64,000 nt of DNA, from positions 1-64,000 of the forward strand of contig UREY01000004.1 of NCBI GenBank assembly GCA_900546915.1, written 5' to 3'. Both the position numbers and the translations under genes were made by a program. Each line of letters starts with the position of its first letter. Position 1 is the first letter of the stretch. Positions 7,867-16,448 of the stretch are shown piece by piece. The stretch comes from an uncultured Eubacteriales bacterium. Lineage in GTDB: Bacteria; Bacillota; Clostridia; Oscillospirales; Oscillospiraceae. The notes beneath the pieces are model-generated. The model was not told where the DNA came from and ran no database searches. It saw only the letters and a list, made by a program, of their open reading frames with translations.

Positions 7867-7890
7867 GTCGCACATTTGTGCGGCTTTTAT
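7867..7890 (+). terminator. short terminator-like hairpin
   Basis: A 7-bp stem (one wobble) closes on ATTT and is followed by CTTTTA-type T-rich sequence. Another hairpin (about 7780-7811) precedes it. It may be a back-up terminator for the tRNA transcript. Confidence 0.4.
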
Positions 7891-7914
7891 CATGGCTGTT
7901 TTGTGTTTTATGCC

Positions 7915-8060
7915 GGTAATTTGGAGCAGAAATTCCGGTGTTCCCGACAGCGGGACGCGGCGTTGGAGTCACGGTGTGATATCCGGGAGGTAGGGGGCTG
8001 CGCCCCTGAGGAAAAACTGCGAAGGAGAGCCCGGATGCCGGTCTGTTCTACGGGACGGAA
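7915..8060 (+). promoter_or_regulatory. possible cobalamin-type riboswitch ahead of MATE gene
   Basis: The 430 bp between tRNA-Leu and the MATE gene has no gene. Its right half has segments resembling a cobalamin aptamer: AGCCCGGATGCCGGTCTG (8028-8045), close to the B12-box consensus, and upstream GGAGTCACGGTGTGATATCC, similar to the GGGAA-n-GGTG-n-A-n-TCC core. Against it, the CCCGCxACTGT segment usually seen between them is replaced by a GGGGCTGCGCCCC-type hairpin. I treat this as a lead, not an assignment; it could equally be structured leader RNA of another class. Confidence 0.27.
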
Positions 8061-8127
8061 AGACGGCGGGTTCCGAATCTGAGAGAAAACCACGATTTTA
8101 TATTTTGTCTGCGGAAGTGAAGTTCTG

Positions 8128-9528
8128 GTGCGTCGTGAAAACAACCTGGGGGAAGATCCGATTGGACGGCTGGTATTGCGGATCGCATTGCCGAGTATGC
8201 TGGCTCAGTTTGTCAATGTTTTGTACAGCATTGTGGATCGAATGTACATAGGAAATATCCCCAATACGGGAGACCTGGCCTTGGCCGGTCTCGGCGTGTG
8301 CGGCCCGGTGGTTACTTTGATCGGCTCCGTGGCTTCGCTGATCGGCATCGGAGGCGCTCCGCTGATGAGCATTAGCATGGGCGGGCATGACATCAAAAGA
8401 GCCAAGCGCGTACTGGCAAACAGCTTCCTCATGCTCACGGTGCTTTCCGTTGCCATTACGGTTGCGTTGTACCCAATCAGGGAGCCCATGCTTTTGTTTT
8501 TTGGGGCCAGTGAAGCCACAATGCCCTTTGCCAATGAATATTTCTCCATTTATCTGTTTGGAACGTTGTTCGCCCTGTTGTCTGCTGGGATGAACCAGTT
8601 TATCATCTGTCAGGGCTATGCCAAGGTTGCCATGCTTACGGTTGTCACCGGCGCGATCACCAACATTTTGCTGGATCCTGTTTTTATCTTCGTGTTGGAT
8701 CTGGGGGTTGCAGGCGCCGCCCTTGCGACTGTTTTTTCCCAGGTTGTAAGCTGCTGCTTGGTAATCGGTTTTTTGTTCAGTAAAAAGCCGGCGGTTTCCA
8801 TTTCCTTCGGCGGCTACGACCTGCGCATCATGGGCCGCATTTTTGCCATAGGGTTCACGCCCTTTGCCATCATTGCGGTTGACAATGTGATGATCATTGC
8901 CATGAACACGATTTTGCAAAAATATGGCGGCGCCGAACAGGGAGATATGCTGGTTACCTGTGCCACCATTGCGCAAAGCTTCATGCTGGTTGTCACAATG
9001 CCGTTGGGGGGAATCAGCGGAGGTACACAGACCATACTCGGCTATAACTACGGCGCGGGCAAAATCACCAGAGTGCAACAAGCGCAGAAAAAGATTTTCC
9101 TTCTGTGCCTGGTCTATAACGTCTTTATGACTGGGGTTGCGTGGTTCGGCGGGACCTGGTTTGTGAGATTGTTTACCGACGATCCGGAAGTTACAAGCAC
9201 GGCGTTGTGGGCGCTGCGGGTCTGTACGCTGTCTCTGCTGCCCTTGGGGATTCAATACGAGATTGTGGACGGGTTTACGGCGATTGGACAGGTGCAGTTT
9301 TCGCTGCCGCTATCCTTTTGGCGAAAATTGGTATATTTCTCCGCATTGTTTTTGCTTCCCGCCGCTTTTGGAGCCAGAGCGGCATTTTATGCCGAGCCCA
9401 TATCGGACTTCCTGGGTCCGGCTGTGTCGATGGGGATCCATTTCTTCTTCATGAAGCGCGTGCTCCACAAGCGCCGGCAGGTTTCCGTTGCGTCCTCTTC
9501 GCTGGAAGCATCGCAAGGTGAATGGTGA
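8128..9528 (+). CDS. MATE family efflux transporter
   Basis: Multidrug and toxin extrusion family antiporter, expected to expel organic cations or metabolites using a Na+ or H+ gradient. The 466 residues contain about twelve hydrophobic segments in two homologous halves. The N-terminal GRLVLRIALPSMLAQFVNVLYSIVDRMYIG is typical of the family. The GTG start at 8128 has only a weak upstream purine tract, but gives an N-terminus like homologues. The gene stands alone, preceded by a long structured leader. The substrate cannot be inferred. A second, more distant MATE gene lies 6 kb away. Confidence 0.88.
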   Translation: MRRENNLGEDPIGRLVLRIALPSMLAQFVNVLYSIVDRMYIGNIPNTGDLALAGLGVCGPVVTLIGSVASLIGIGGAPLMSISMGGHDIKRAKRVLANSFLMLTVLSVAITVALYPIREPMLLFFGASEATMPFANEYFSIYLFGTLFALLSAGMNQFIICQGYAKVAMLTVVTGAITNILLDPVFIFVLDLGVAGAALATVFSQVVSCCLVIGFLFSKKPAVSISFGGYDLRIMGRIFAIGFTPFAIIAVDNVMIIAMNTILQKYGGAEQGDMLVTCATIAQSFMLVVTMPLGGISGGTQTILGYNYGAGKITRVQQAQKKIFLLCLVYNVFMTGVAWFGGTWFVRLFTDDPEVTSTALWALRVCTLSLLPLGIQYEIVDGFTAIGQVQFSLPLSFWRKLVYFSALFLLPAAFGARAAFYAEPISDFLGPAVSMGIHFFFMKRVLHKRRQVSVASSSLEASQGEW

Positions 9529-9692
9529 TCCCCCGTTTGATGCAGTCCATGTATGCCGGCGCGCAGCAGTACCTCAGCGCTTTTTCCAAGCGGAACCGAC
9601 GCCGGTCTGTTTGCTGTGGGAGGGAGGAACCGTATAGGCAGGTCCTTTGAAAATTGTCCTTATCCAGTGGACATTTGGAATGAAAAATTTTC

Positions 9693-9720
9693 TTGCATTT
9701 TTGAATATTCCTGGTACAAT
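9693..9720 (+). promoter_or_regulatory. carbamate kinase promoter
   Basis: TTGCAT (9693-9698), 16-bp spacer, TACAAT (9715-9720). The predicted start near 9727 leaves a leader of about 100 nt before the coding sequence. Confidence 0.6.
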
Positions 9721-9738
9721 GACCTTGTAAGCAACCAG

Positions 9739-9780
9739 GCCCCGGACATAGAGCGGATTCCATGTCCGGGGCTTCTGTTT
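9739..9780 (+). terminator. leader hairpin upstream of carbamate kinase
   Basis: Perfect 11-bp stem (9739-9749 with 9762-9772), 12-nt loop, followed by TTCTGTTTT. It lies between the promoter and the carbamate kinase gene and could terminate a fraction of transcripts or serve as an attenuator. Confidence 0.6.
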
Positions 9781-9825
9781 TCCCGGCAGTCCGGGTACTT
9801 CCATTTGAGAAAGGCAGGTATTACC

Positions 9826-10776
9826 ATGTCCCAACGCATTGTGGTGGCTTTGGGCGGCAACGCCTTAGGCAAAAATCTGACGGAGCAATACCAGGCGGCC
9901 AGGGAGACGGCAAAGGCCATTGTGGACCTGATCGCGGACGGAAATCAAGTTGTCATTGCCCACGGCAACGGTCCTCAGGTGGGGATGATTCAGACCGCGA
10001 TGACGGAGCTGACCCGGATGGACCCGGAGAAGTACATTCCCTGTCCCCTTTCGGTGTGTGTGGCCATGAGCCAGGGCTACATCGGGTACGATTTGCAGAA
10101 TGCCTTGCGGGAGACGCTGTTGGAGCGGGGAATTCCCAAAGCCGTCTCCACGGTTTTGACCCAGGTGGAGGTGGACCCGGATGATCCGGCCTTTTTGCAC
10201 CCCACCAAGCCCATCGGCGCTTTTATGAGCCGGGAGGAGGCCGAACGTCTGGTCGCGCAGCGGGGCTACGACGTGGTGGAGGATGCCGGACGGGGATACC
10301 GCCGGGTGGTGGCGTCTCCCCGCCCGAGAGCCATTGTGGAGCTGGAGACCATCCGCGCCCTGGTAGAAGCCGGCCAGGTGGTAATTGCCTGCGGCGGCGG
10401 CGGGATTCCCGTTGTGCGCGCAGAGGAGAACCGCTGGAAAGGGGCTGCCGCCGTCATTGACAAGGATTTTGCCGCTGAGCTTCTGGCCGAATCTCTGGAG
10501 GCGGACTTGCTGATTATCCTCACGGCTGTGGAAAAGGTGGCAATCCGTTTCCGGCAGCCTGGAGAGACCTGGCTGTCGGAGCTGACGCCGGAGGAGGCGG
10601 AGCAGTACATGCGTGCCGGGGAATTTGCCCCGGGCTCCATGCTGCCCAAGGTGGAGGCCGCCGTTCGGTTTGCCCGCTCTGCGCCCGGCCGGACGGCTCT
10701 CATCACAGAGCTGCAAAAGGCCCGAGCCGGCATTGCCGGTCAAACCGGCACCCGAGTGCGGGAGGAGCGGCGGTAA
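9826..10776 (+). CDS. arcC: carbamate kinase
   Basis: Transfers phosphate from carbamoyl phosphate to ADP, giving ATP, ammonia and CO2; last step of arginine, agmatine or purine-derived carbamoyl phosphate fermentation. Family features include the start IVVALGGNALG, the HGNGPQVG block, ACGGGGIPV near residue 190 and DKDFAAELLA. The 316-residue length matches. ATG at 9826 is chosen; in-frame sequence upstream is the leader hairpin. No arginine deiminase or carbamoyltransferase gene lies nearby, so the source of carbamoyl phosphate is not shown by context. Confidence 0.95.
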   Translation: MSQRIVVALGGNALGKNLTEQYQAARETAKAIVDLIADGNQVVIAHGNGPQVGMIQTAMTELTRMDPEKYIPCPLSVCVAMSQGYIGYDLQNALRETLLERGIPKAVSTVLTQVEVDPDDPAFLHPTKPIGAFMSREEAERLVAQRGYDVVEDAGRGYRRVVASPRPRAIVELETIRALVEAGQVVIACGGGGIPVVRAEENRWKGAAAVIDKDFAAELLAESLEADLLIILTAVEKVAIRFRQPGETWLSELTPEEAEQYMRAGEFAPGSMLPKVEAAVRFARSAPGRTALITELQKARAGIAGQTGTRVREERR

Positions 10777-10844
10777 GCGCAGCCGGGCGGCAGAAACATG
10801 AGGCGCGTCGGAAGGCGCGCCTGTCCGGAGATTATGGGCGCTTG

Positions 10845-10971
10845 AAGGGACTGTTGCAAAATAGACTTTTCAGAAATTTTGCCTAATATTTTAGCGGGAG
10901 AAACCACGAGTTTTCGTGATTCCTCCCGCTATTTCTAACTTTTGAAGAGAGTGATTTTGCAACAGGCCCTT
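10845..10971. mobile_element. hairpin MITE, copy A (127 bp)
   Basis: 18-bp terminal inverted repeats with one mismatch (10845-10862 and 10954-10971) enclose a second inverted repeat of the AGCGGGAG type and a third, CACGA/TCGTG, at the centre, so the whole element folds into one long hairpin. It encodes nothing. The ends resemble those of some insertion-sequence families, so it is probably a non-autonomous derivative. Copy B at 38591-38712 shares interior motifs (CAAAATAGA, CCTAATATTT, GAGTTTTCGT). Confidence 0.75.
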
Positions 10972-11055
10972 CGTCATGGGACGCTCTTCCCATCCCCGGG
11001 GGGGTACAGGTTTGCCGCAATCCTTGGACCCCTTGCCGGTAGTCGGTTTTTCCGC

Positions 11056-12078
11056 TTATCCTGCCTGCTCCAGTTTTTCCACGTAAGGCATCACATCCTC
11101 AATCATTTGCCGGCAAGATTGCAGCCCGCCCGGGTTAATATACCAGGAAGCGGGATCCAGGGGATAGATATTACCGTTTTTATAAGCGTCTGTGTTTTGA
11201 ATCATGGTATTGTTCATGAAATCTTTCGTGGCGCTGGACGTGGCGCCCTCGCCGATGGATTCGTCGTGGTTCAGAAGAAGAATGACCTGGGGATTTTCTG
11301 TCATTACGTACTCTGCATTTACTTCTGCTCCGTGGTGGCTGGTAACTTCTGTATTGGTATCGGCGGGAGTGAACCCAAGGGTGTTATGTACCATGGCAAA
11401 ACGACCCACCGGCCCGTAAAAAGTGATATACCCGCCGCCAATCATCAGGAAAAGAGTTTCGTTTCCTGCGACGGTTTCCTTGACATGGTCAAAGCCCTTC
11501 TCCACCTCTTGAAGCTGAGATAGAATTTCGTCTTTTGCTTCCGGGAAAATAGCGGCCAGGGTTTCGCAATTGCGGCGGACATCTTCGGCAAAGGTATCCC
11601 CCTCCACCTGGTAGAACAAAAGGTCTGCGTCAGGATAGCGCTCTTTCAAATTGTTCACGGATTCTCCCGCATTTTCATCCCACGCGCCAAAGCGATTGCC
11701 GTAAATAATCAGCTCCGGGTCCAGAAGGTCCAGAGTGTCGTAGTCGGCTTCAAAAAGGCTCCCCACATTTACATATTCATCGCTGTAATATTCCGATAGG
11801 TAATCCGGAAGCACGGATTCTGTCTGCTGAACGCCAAGCTGTTCAATACCGGTTCGGTCTATCCCGGCCGCGTCCAGAATATCCAGTGCCGACGGTTCCA
11901 GAATCGCCACCCGCTTTGGATTCACCCGAACGGTTATTTCTTGATTATAAGCGTCCAGCACCGATACTTGTTCGGATTCATCGCTCTTTGGTTCTTCTCG
12001 GGCGCCGCAGGCCGCCAGGCCGAGCATGATAGACGCACCCAATGCCAGCGATAAAAATTTTGTCGTCTTTCTTTTCAT
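11056..12078 (-). CDS. siderophore ABC transporter substrate-binding lipoprotein (YclQ/CeuA-like)
   Basis: Extracellular ferric-siderophore-binding lipoprotein of the FepB/FhuD class III fold. The signal peptide ends in a lipobox with Cys24 (LAAC), so the mature protein is lipid-anchored. PKRVAILEPSALDILDAAGI and the PELIIYGNR segment match the YclQ/FatB/CeuA branch that binds petrobactin or similar catecholates; the branch assignment comes from family resemblance and gene order. It is the last gene of a four-gene importer operon, 54 bp after the ATPase. Base composition is AT-richer than the core genes. Confidence 0.88.
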   Translation of the reverse strand: MKRKTTKFLSLALGASIMLGLAACGAREEPKSDESEQVSVLDAYNQEITVRVNPKRVAILEPSALDILDAAGIDRTGIEQLGVQQTESVLPDYLSEYYSDEYVNVGSLFEADYDTLDLLDPELIIYGNRFGAWDENAGESVNNLKERYPDADLLFYQVEGDTFAEDVRRNCETLAAIFPEAKDEILSQLQEVEKGFDHVKETVAGNETLFLMIGGGYITFYGPVGRFAMVHNTLGFTPADTNTEVTSHHGAEVNAEYVMTENPQVILLLNHDESIGEGATSSATKDFMNNTMIQNTDAYKNGNIYPLDPASWYINPGGLQSCRQMIEDVMPYVEKLEQAG

Positions 12079-12132
12079 TTTTGACCTCCAGTATTTTTGA
12101 GATAGAAAAATGGATATCTATATAGAGCAGTC

Positions 12133-12936
12133 TTACAACTGCTTTATATCCCGCTGGTTTTGCAAAACGGCTTCCGGGGGCTGAAAGTAAACGCACACCT
12201 TTCGTTCCCCCACGTTTATAATGTGAAATTTGTGGTCAAATACTTCTCGTAAGGTGTCCTCGTCAATCATGGACTGCGCCGCCCCTTCCCGAATGATTGT
12301 CCCGTCCTTCATGGCGACAATTTCATCGGCGAAGGCCGCAGCAAAATTGATGTCATGTAGAACGATGATCACTGTTTTACCCAATTCCTGTACTAAATTA
12401 TGAAGAATCGTCATCATCTCCACAGAGTACTTGATATCCAGATTGTTCAAGGGTTCATCCAGAAAAATGTATTTCGTGTCCTGGGCCAGGATCATTGCAA
12501 TATATGCTCTCTGCCGCTGTCCGCCGGACAACTCATCAATGAATTTTCCCGCAATATCCTGTAAGTCCATGTAACGAATTGCCTCGCGAACCTTTTCCTC
12601 GTCCTCGGGTTTTAATCGCCCCTTGCTGTGAGGGTACCGCCCAAAAGCCACCAGCTCCTGAATGGTGATGCGCATACTCATATGCTGCGTCTGCTTTAAA
12701 ATGGCAATTTTTTTTGCAATTTCTATGTTTTCCATCTTACGGATATCCCTTCCGTCCAGGAAAACCTGACCGCATTTTGCCGGTATCAGGTTTGCAGCAA
12801 CGTTGAGCAGCGTGGTTTTGCCTGCACCGTTGGCGCCAACCAAAGCCGTGATTCGTTTTTCTTTGATTTTCATGCTCACATTTTTTAGGATGTCCTGCGT
12901 GCCGTAAGCCTGGGATACTTGCTTGATTTCAATCAT
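12133..12936 (-). CDS. siderophore ABC transporter ATP-binding protein (YclP-like)
   Basis: ATPase of the iron-siderophore importer. Walker A GANGAGKTTL near residue 34, signature LSGGQRQRAYIAMILAQ, Walker B YIFLDEPLNNLD and the switch histidine (VLHDINFAA) are all intact. The 267-residue length is standard for FecE/YclP-type subunits. Its start overlaps the preceding permease stop by 4 bp and has AAGGAG upstream, so the genes are translationally coupled. Confidence 0.92.
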   Translation of the reverse strand: MIEIKQVSQAYGTQDILKNVSMKIKEKRITALVGANGAGKTTLLNVAANLIPAKCGQVFLDGRDIRKMENIEIAKKIAILKQTQHMSMRITIQELVAFGRYPHSKGRLKPEDEEKVREAIRYMDLQDIAGKFIDELSGGQRQRAYIAMILAQDTKYIFLDEPLNNLDIKYSVEMMTILHNLVQELGKTVIIVLHDINFAAAFADEIVAMKDGTIIREGAAQSMIDEDTLREVFDHKFHIINVGERKVCVYFQPPEAVLQNQRDIKQL

Positions 12937-13934
12937 AGCTTGTGCTCCTTCATGATTAGAATTATCATATATGCGCCACCGGCCAAATCAATCAGAACCG
13001 TCACCGGCGCGGCGTACCGCGTCAGTTCCACAATTCCCTGTCCCAAAACGAGAAATAAAACAGCCATCAGGATAGAGCCGAAAAAGAGAATCGAATGCCG
13101 GTAGGTTTTGAATCGCTCTCGGGCGATATTGACAGCCAAAAGCCCTAAAAAGGTCAACGGACCGATTAGTGCCGTGGTGACAGCCATACCAAAGGCAATG
13201 AGAAGCAGCGTGCTGTTTACCCGTCTGGTATAAGGGATGCCAAGACTTTTGGCGTGATTTTCTCCCAGTAACATGACGTCAAATTCTCTGCTCCAGCTGA
13301 CGAATAAACCGGTCAGTAACATCATGGCGGGCGTTGCCAAAATGATGATGGGCTCATTCATATTTGTGACCGAAACTGTGGTTGCCGCCTTGAGTTGTTG
13401 GAACTGCTGGGGGTCCAGAAGTACTTCTATGTAATTCGTGAAGCTCTGTACAATGCTGGAAAGAATCAGCCCAAACAGCAGTAAAAACACAATGTGATTT
13501 TTATCCTTTCGCAGCATAATTCCGTACATGAGCATCGATATCACCAGCATGATTCCTGCGGTGACAAAAAAATTACTGTAAGGGTTTGCAAGTATGTTTG
13601 CCATCCAGCCGATTCGCGAGGCAAAATACACCAGAAGGGATTGCGTCGCCAGAAAGACAGAATCAAACCCCAGCATGCTCGGCGTCAATACGCGGTTTTC
13701 TGTGATCGTCTGGAATGCGAGGCTTACAACCGCAATTAACGTGGCGCTCACGGCCATACCCAAAAGGCTGGCTGCGCTCCGGCCCAGTATCCGCATCGCC
13801 ACCGGGTAAGTCAGCGCAAGGCCGGAGTCCAGCGCCTTTGCAAAGACTCTTGCATAGATGTACAGGCCTGCGGAAAAAAGAATTAACACGGACAAAAGGA
13901 TGAATTTTTTCGCAATTTGCTTTCTATTTACCAT
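12933..13934 (-). CDS. siderophore ABC transporter permease (YclO-like)
   Basis: FecCD-family membrane permease, 333 residues, about nine or ten membrane segments. The coupling region near GENHAKSLGIPYTRRVN and the following GPLTFLGLLAVNIARE block are typical. The start is ATG at 13934, with AGAGGG upstream; it overlaps the end of the other permease by 11 bp. Together with that permease it forms the heterodimeric channel of the importer. Confidence 0.9.
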   Translation of the reverse strand: MVNRKQIAKKFILLSVLILFSAGLYIYARVFAKALDSGLALTYPVAMRILGRSAASLLGMAVSATLIAVVSLAFQTITENRVLTPSMLGFDSVFLATQSLLVYFASRIGWMANILANPYSNFFVTAGIMLVISMLMYGIMLRKDKNHIVFLLLFGLILSSIVQSFTNYIEVLLDPQQFQQLKAATTVSVTNMNEPIIILATPAMMLLTGLFVSWSREFDVMLLGENHAKSLGIPYTRRVNSTLLLIAFGMAVTTALIGPLTFLGLLAVNIARERFKTYRHSILFFGSILMAVLFLVLGQGIVELTRYAAPVTVLIDLAGGAYMIILIMKEHKL

Positions 13935-14922
13935 AACGAACCCTCTTAAACAAGATAACCAGAAAGATTGCGCCCCCGACGATGCCGATGGTAAAGCCGA
14001 CGGCAATCTCATATGGGTAGATAATCAGACGGCTGAAAATATCGCACAGCAGAACGAAGATTGTGCCCAGCAGCATCACGTCGAAAATCGTTTTTTTCAC
14101 GTCATCTCCATAGAAAGCTGTGATCATATTGGGAATAATCAGCCCGACAAATGAAATAGGCCCTACTGTAACGAACGTTGCTGCGCTGATTGCGGCAATT
14201 ACGCATAATCCCAGAAAGACCGTGCGCTTATAGTGCAGCCCCAGGCCCTTTGAGAAATCTTCCCCCATGCCTGCAATGCTGAATCTGGTGGCATACAGTA
14301 CCGCCAGCGCCAGGGGAATCAGCACAAGGTAAAGCATGGCAAAACTGGTAAAACGGTTGAAGGTCCCCAGGCCGATCTTGGAAAGTGTCTGCAAAGCGTT
14401 TGCCTGGTAAGCCACCGCATTTGCCAAGGCCCGGATCATCCCTCCGTACATGATGCCGACCAAAGGAACGTAGACCGCCTCTCTCAGCGGAATCCGCCCT
14501 AAAATGGTCATAAACAGCATGGTGGACACGAAAGCAAAGATGAAGGCAAACAGCATTTGCACAAGGCGCGGTTGGTCGCCCAAAAGTAAGAATGAGAGTA
14601 AGACGCCCAGCATAGCGGCGTCTGTTGTGCCGGATGTGGACGGCGACATAAATTTATTGCTGCTCAGCGACTGCATGATCAGTCCGGAGACGCTCAGTCC
14701 GGAAGCGGTCAGCACAATTGCGATGGTTCGCGGAAGACGGCTGACCCAGAAGATCTGCCAAGCTGCCGGGTCTAATTTCAGCAGGTTTTGAAGATTCACG
14801 TTTTGGTCTACGCCAATCATAAGCGAAACAGAGACCAAAACCAGGAACAGAAAAATCAGTCCCATTCGTTTATGAAAGGAAGTAAAACCGAATGTGTTGA
14901 GACGGTGCGTCGTTTCTTTCAA
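13924..14922 (-). CDS. siderophore ABC transporter permease (YclN-like)
   Basis: First gene of the importer operon; FecCD-family permease of 332 residues with the MSPSTSGTTDAAMLGVL block and the VGPISFVGLIIPNMITAFYG segment. It begins at TTG, supported by GGGAGG 8 bp upstream; no nearby ATG would give a complete first helix. The order permease-permease-ATPase-binding protein is that of Bacillus yclNOPQ. Transcription most likely comes from the MerR-type promoter about 125 bp upstream. Confidence 0.9.
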   Translation of the reverse strand: MKETTHRLNTFGFTSFHKRMGLIFLFLVLVSVSLMIGVDQNVNLQNLLKLDPAAWQIFWVSRLPRTIAIVLTASGLSVSGLIMQSLSSNKFMSPSTSGTTDAAMLGVLLSFLLLGDQPRLVQMLFAFIFAFVSTMLFMTILGRIPLREAVYVPLVGIMYGGMIRALANAVAYQANALQTLSKIGLGTFNRFTSFAMLYLVLIPLALAVLYATRFSIAGMGEDFSKGLGLHYKRTVFLGLCVIAAISAATFVTVGPISFVGLIIPNMITAFYGDDVKKTIFDVMLLGTIFVLLCDIFSRLIIYPYEIAVGFTIGIVGGAIFLVILFKRVRYGK

Positions 14923-14946
14923 AATTGTTTCCTCCCTGATGTATGT

Positions 14947-14962
14947 GTTAGCTTTCGCTAAC
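14947..14962. promoter_or_regulatory. palindrome in siderophore operon leader (possible metalloregulator site)
   Basis: GTTAGC-tttc-GCTAAC is a perfect 6+6 dyad 25 bp upstream of the first permease start. It resembles half sites of DtxR/IdeR-type iron regulators but is not a full consensus match. Its position after the predicted transcription start would suit repression. Inference only. Confidence 0.35.
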
Positions 14963-14976
14963 TTCTAGAGAGCAAA

Positions 14977-15011
14977 GAATTGCCTGACCAAAACAGCCGA
15001 ACAGGCAATTC
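14977..15011 (-). terminator. hairpin between MATE gene and siderophore operon
   Basis: Perfect 10-bp stem (14977-14986 with 15002-15011). On the minus strand it is followed by CTTTGCTCT, a poor T-run. It may end MATE transcripts or attenuate the siderophore operon leader. Confidence 0.45.
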
Positions 15012-15047
15012 GCGCGCCCCCACTTTTTGGCTTCTGCGGCCTGCTAT

Positions 15048-15078
15048 ATCATAGAGTCTCCTGTTACAGGAGAGTCAA
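15048..15078 (-). promoter_or_regulatory. MerR-type promoter of siderophore operon
   Basis: Minus strand: TTGACT (15078-15073), 19-bp spacer, TATGAT (15053-15048). The long spacer carries the perfect dyad CTCCTGT-A-ACAGGAG. Over-long spacers with a central dyad are the hallmark of MerR-family activated promoters. The -35 hexamer contains the stop codon of the MATE gene. Confidence 0.85.
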
Positions 15079-16391
15079 GCCCCTTTTTGTATTTTTTGAT
15101 TCAACAGGTAGACTGCCGCTATGGCTGTGACACATTCTGCCCCAACCATGACAAACCAAATGGAGTCGGGACCCAACCAAATTGGAAATATATATACAAG
15201 CAAACCGCTGAGAAGAAAGCCTCTCAGGACAGAAACCGCCACGGACTGCCCGACCTGTTTGACGGCCTGGAGATAGTAGGCCGCGAACACATTGAACGGA
15301 ACAAAGAGCAAACAAATAAAATATTGCCGCAGAATCGATGGGGCAATGGCCGTCACTTCCTCAGAGGCTTTCATAAACAGGCTGACAATCTCGGTGGGGA
15401 ATAATAAGCTGGCAACCGTTGCAGTGATTCCCATGGCTGCTGCAACGATACATCCCCAGTTTTTGGTCTCTCGAATCCGGTCCCATTGCCGGGCGCCCAG
15501 ATTCTCTGATACAATCGGTTGCGCTGCATTTCCAATGCCGTAACTAAATGTTTGAACTAGGATAAAAAGACTACTTGCCACACCGTAAACAGCCAACTCC
15601 CGGCTGCCCAAATACCGCATGATTTGGTTGTTAAATAAGACGATTAGAACCCCCATACCTACAGAGCAGATGAAGGAAGAAAAGCCGATGGATATAATCT
15701 GTTTTCCCTGCTTTAGGAGGGCTGTAACCCGTACAAATGATATAGTATTTTTCCTGGTGAAGAAATGGATCAGCTGGATTGCAAATACGATACCTTGCCC
15801 GGCGACGGTTGCAATTGCGGCGCCTTCCATTCCAAGGCCGCAGGTAAATGTCAAAAAGAAGTCTCCGAATATGTTGAATATGCCGCCGCAAGCCGTTGCA
15901 ATTCCCACCAGAGAAGGGGAGCCGTCGTTGCGAACGAACATACCCAGGTAATACCCCACCGGCCATAAAGGAATGCCCCATTTCAGCCATCTCACGTATT
16001 GTAACGCCAGGGGCATCAGTGTTTCGTCTGCTCCAAATAACCGGAGTAACGGTTCGTCGAAGAAGAAAAGCAAAAACCACACGAATACAGAGGCGGTGCA
16101 AATCAAAATAAAGGAAACCGTGAATGCCAGATTGCTCTCATATTTTTTCCCTGCTCCACGTGCCGCACTGAATAAGACGGCTCCGCCGTTGCCGAATAAT
16201 ACACTCAGGCAGCAGAATAAGGTCCAGAAGGGGGCGATGCAAGCAAGAGCCGCCGTACCGGCGGCGCCTTCATACTGTCCCACAACAATCATATCCACAA
16301 GGGAGTATATACTCATGACCAGCCCGCTGAGTAGACTTGGGAAAAGAAATTTAAAATATAGCTTGCGAATATTTCCGGTTTTCAAATCCAT
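15075..16391 (-). CDS. MATE family efflux transporter (MerR-controlled)
   Basis: Second MATE-type exporter, 438 residues, about twelve membrane segments. KLYFKFLFPSLLSGLVMSIYSLVDMIVVG near the start and GNAAQPIVSENLGA in the second half are typical. The ATG at 16391 is preferred to one 33 bp upstream because AGAGGAGA precedes it at proper spacing. The promoter has a MerR operator matching that of the siderophore operon downstream. It might export a toxic ligand, a siderophore or a drug sensed by the divergent regulator; the substrate is not known. Confidence 0.88.
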   Translation of the reverse strand: MDLKTGNIRKLYFKFLFPSLLSGLVMSIYSLVDMIVVGQYEGAAGTAALACIAPFWTLFCCLSVLFGNGGAVLFSAARGAGKKYESNLAFTVSFILICTASVFVWFLLFFFDEPLLRLFGADETLMPLALQYVRWLKWGIPLWPVGYYLGMFVRNDGSPSLVGIATACGGIFNIFGDFFLTFTCGLGMEGAAIATVAGQGIVFAIQLIHFFTRKNTISFVRVTALLKQGKQIISIGFSSFICSVGMGVLIVLFNNQIMRYLGSRELAVYGVASSLFILVQTFSYGIGNAAQPIVSENLGARQWDRIRETKNWGCIVAAAMGITATVASLLFPTEIVSLFMKASEEVTAIAPSILRQYFICLLFVPFNVFAAYYLQAVKQVGQSVAVSVLRGFLLSGLLVYIFPIWLGPDSIWFVMVGAECVTAIAAVYLLNQKIQKGA

Positions 16392-16417
16392 GCCGATCTC
16401 TCCTCTTTCCCGCGTGA

Positions 16418-16446
16418 TTGACATTTCGAACGGTATCGCCTAGAAT
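16418..16446 (+). promoter_or_regulatory. promoter of the MerR regulator
   Basis: TTGACA (16418-16423), 17-bp spacer, TAGAAT (16441-16446). The shared operator (16455-16473) lies just after the predicted start, so the regulator could repress its own gene while activating the divergent MATE gene. Confidence 0.65.
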
Positions 16447-16448
16447 AC

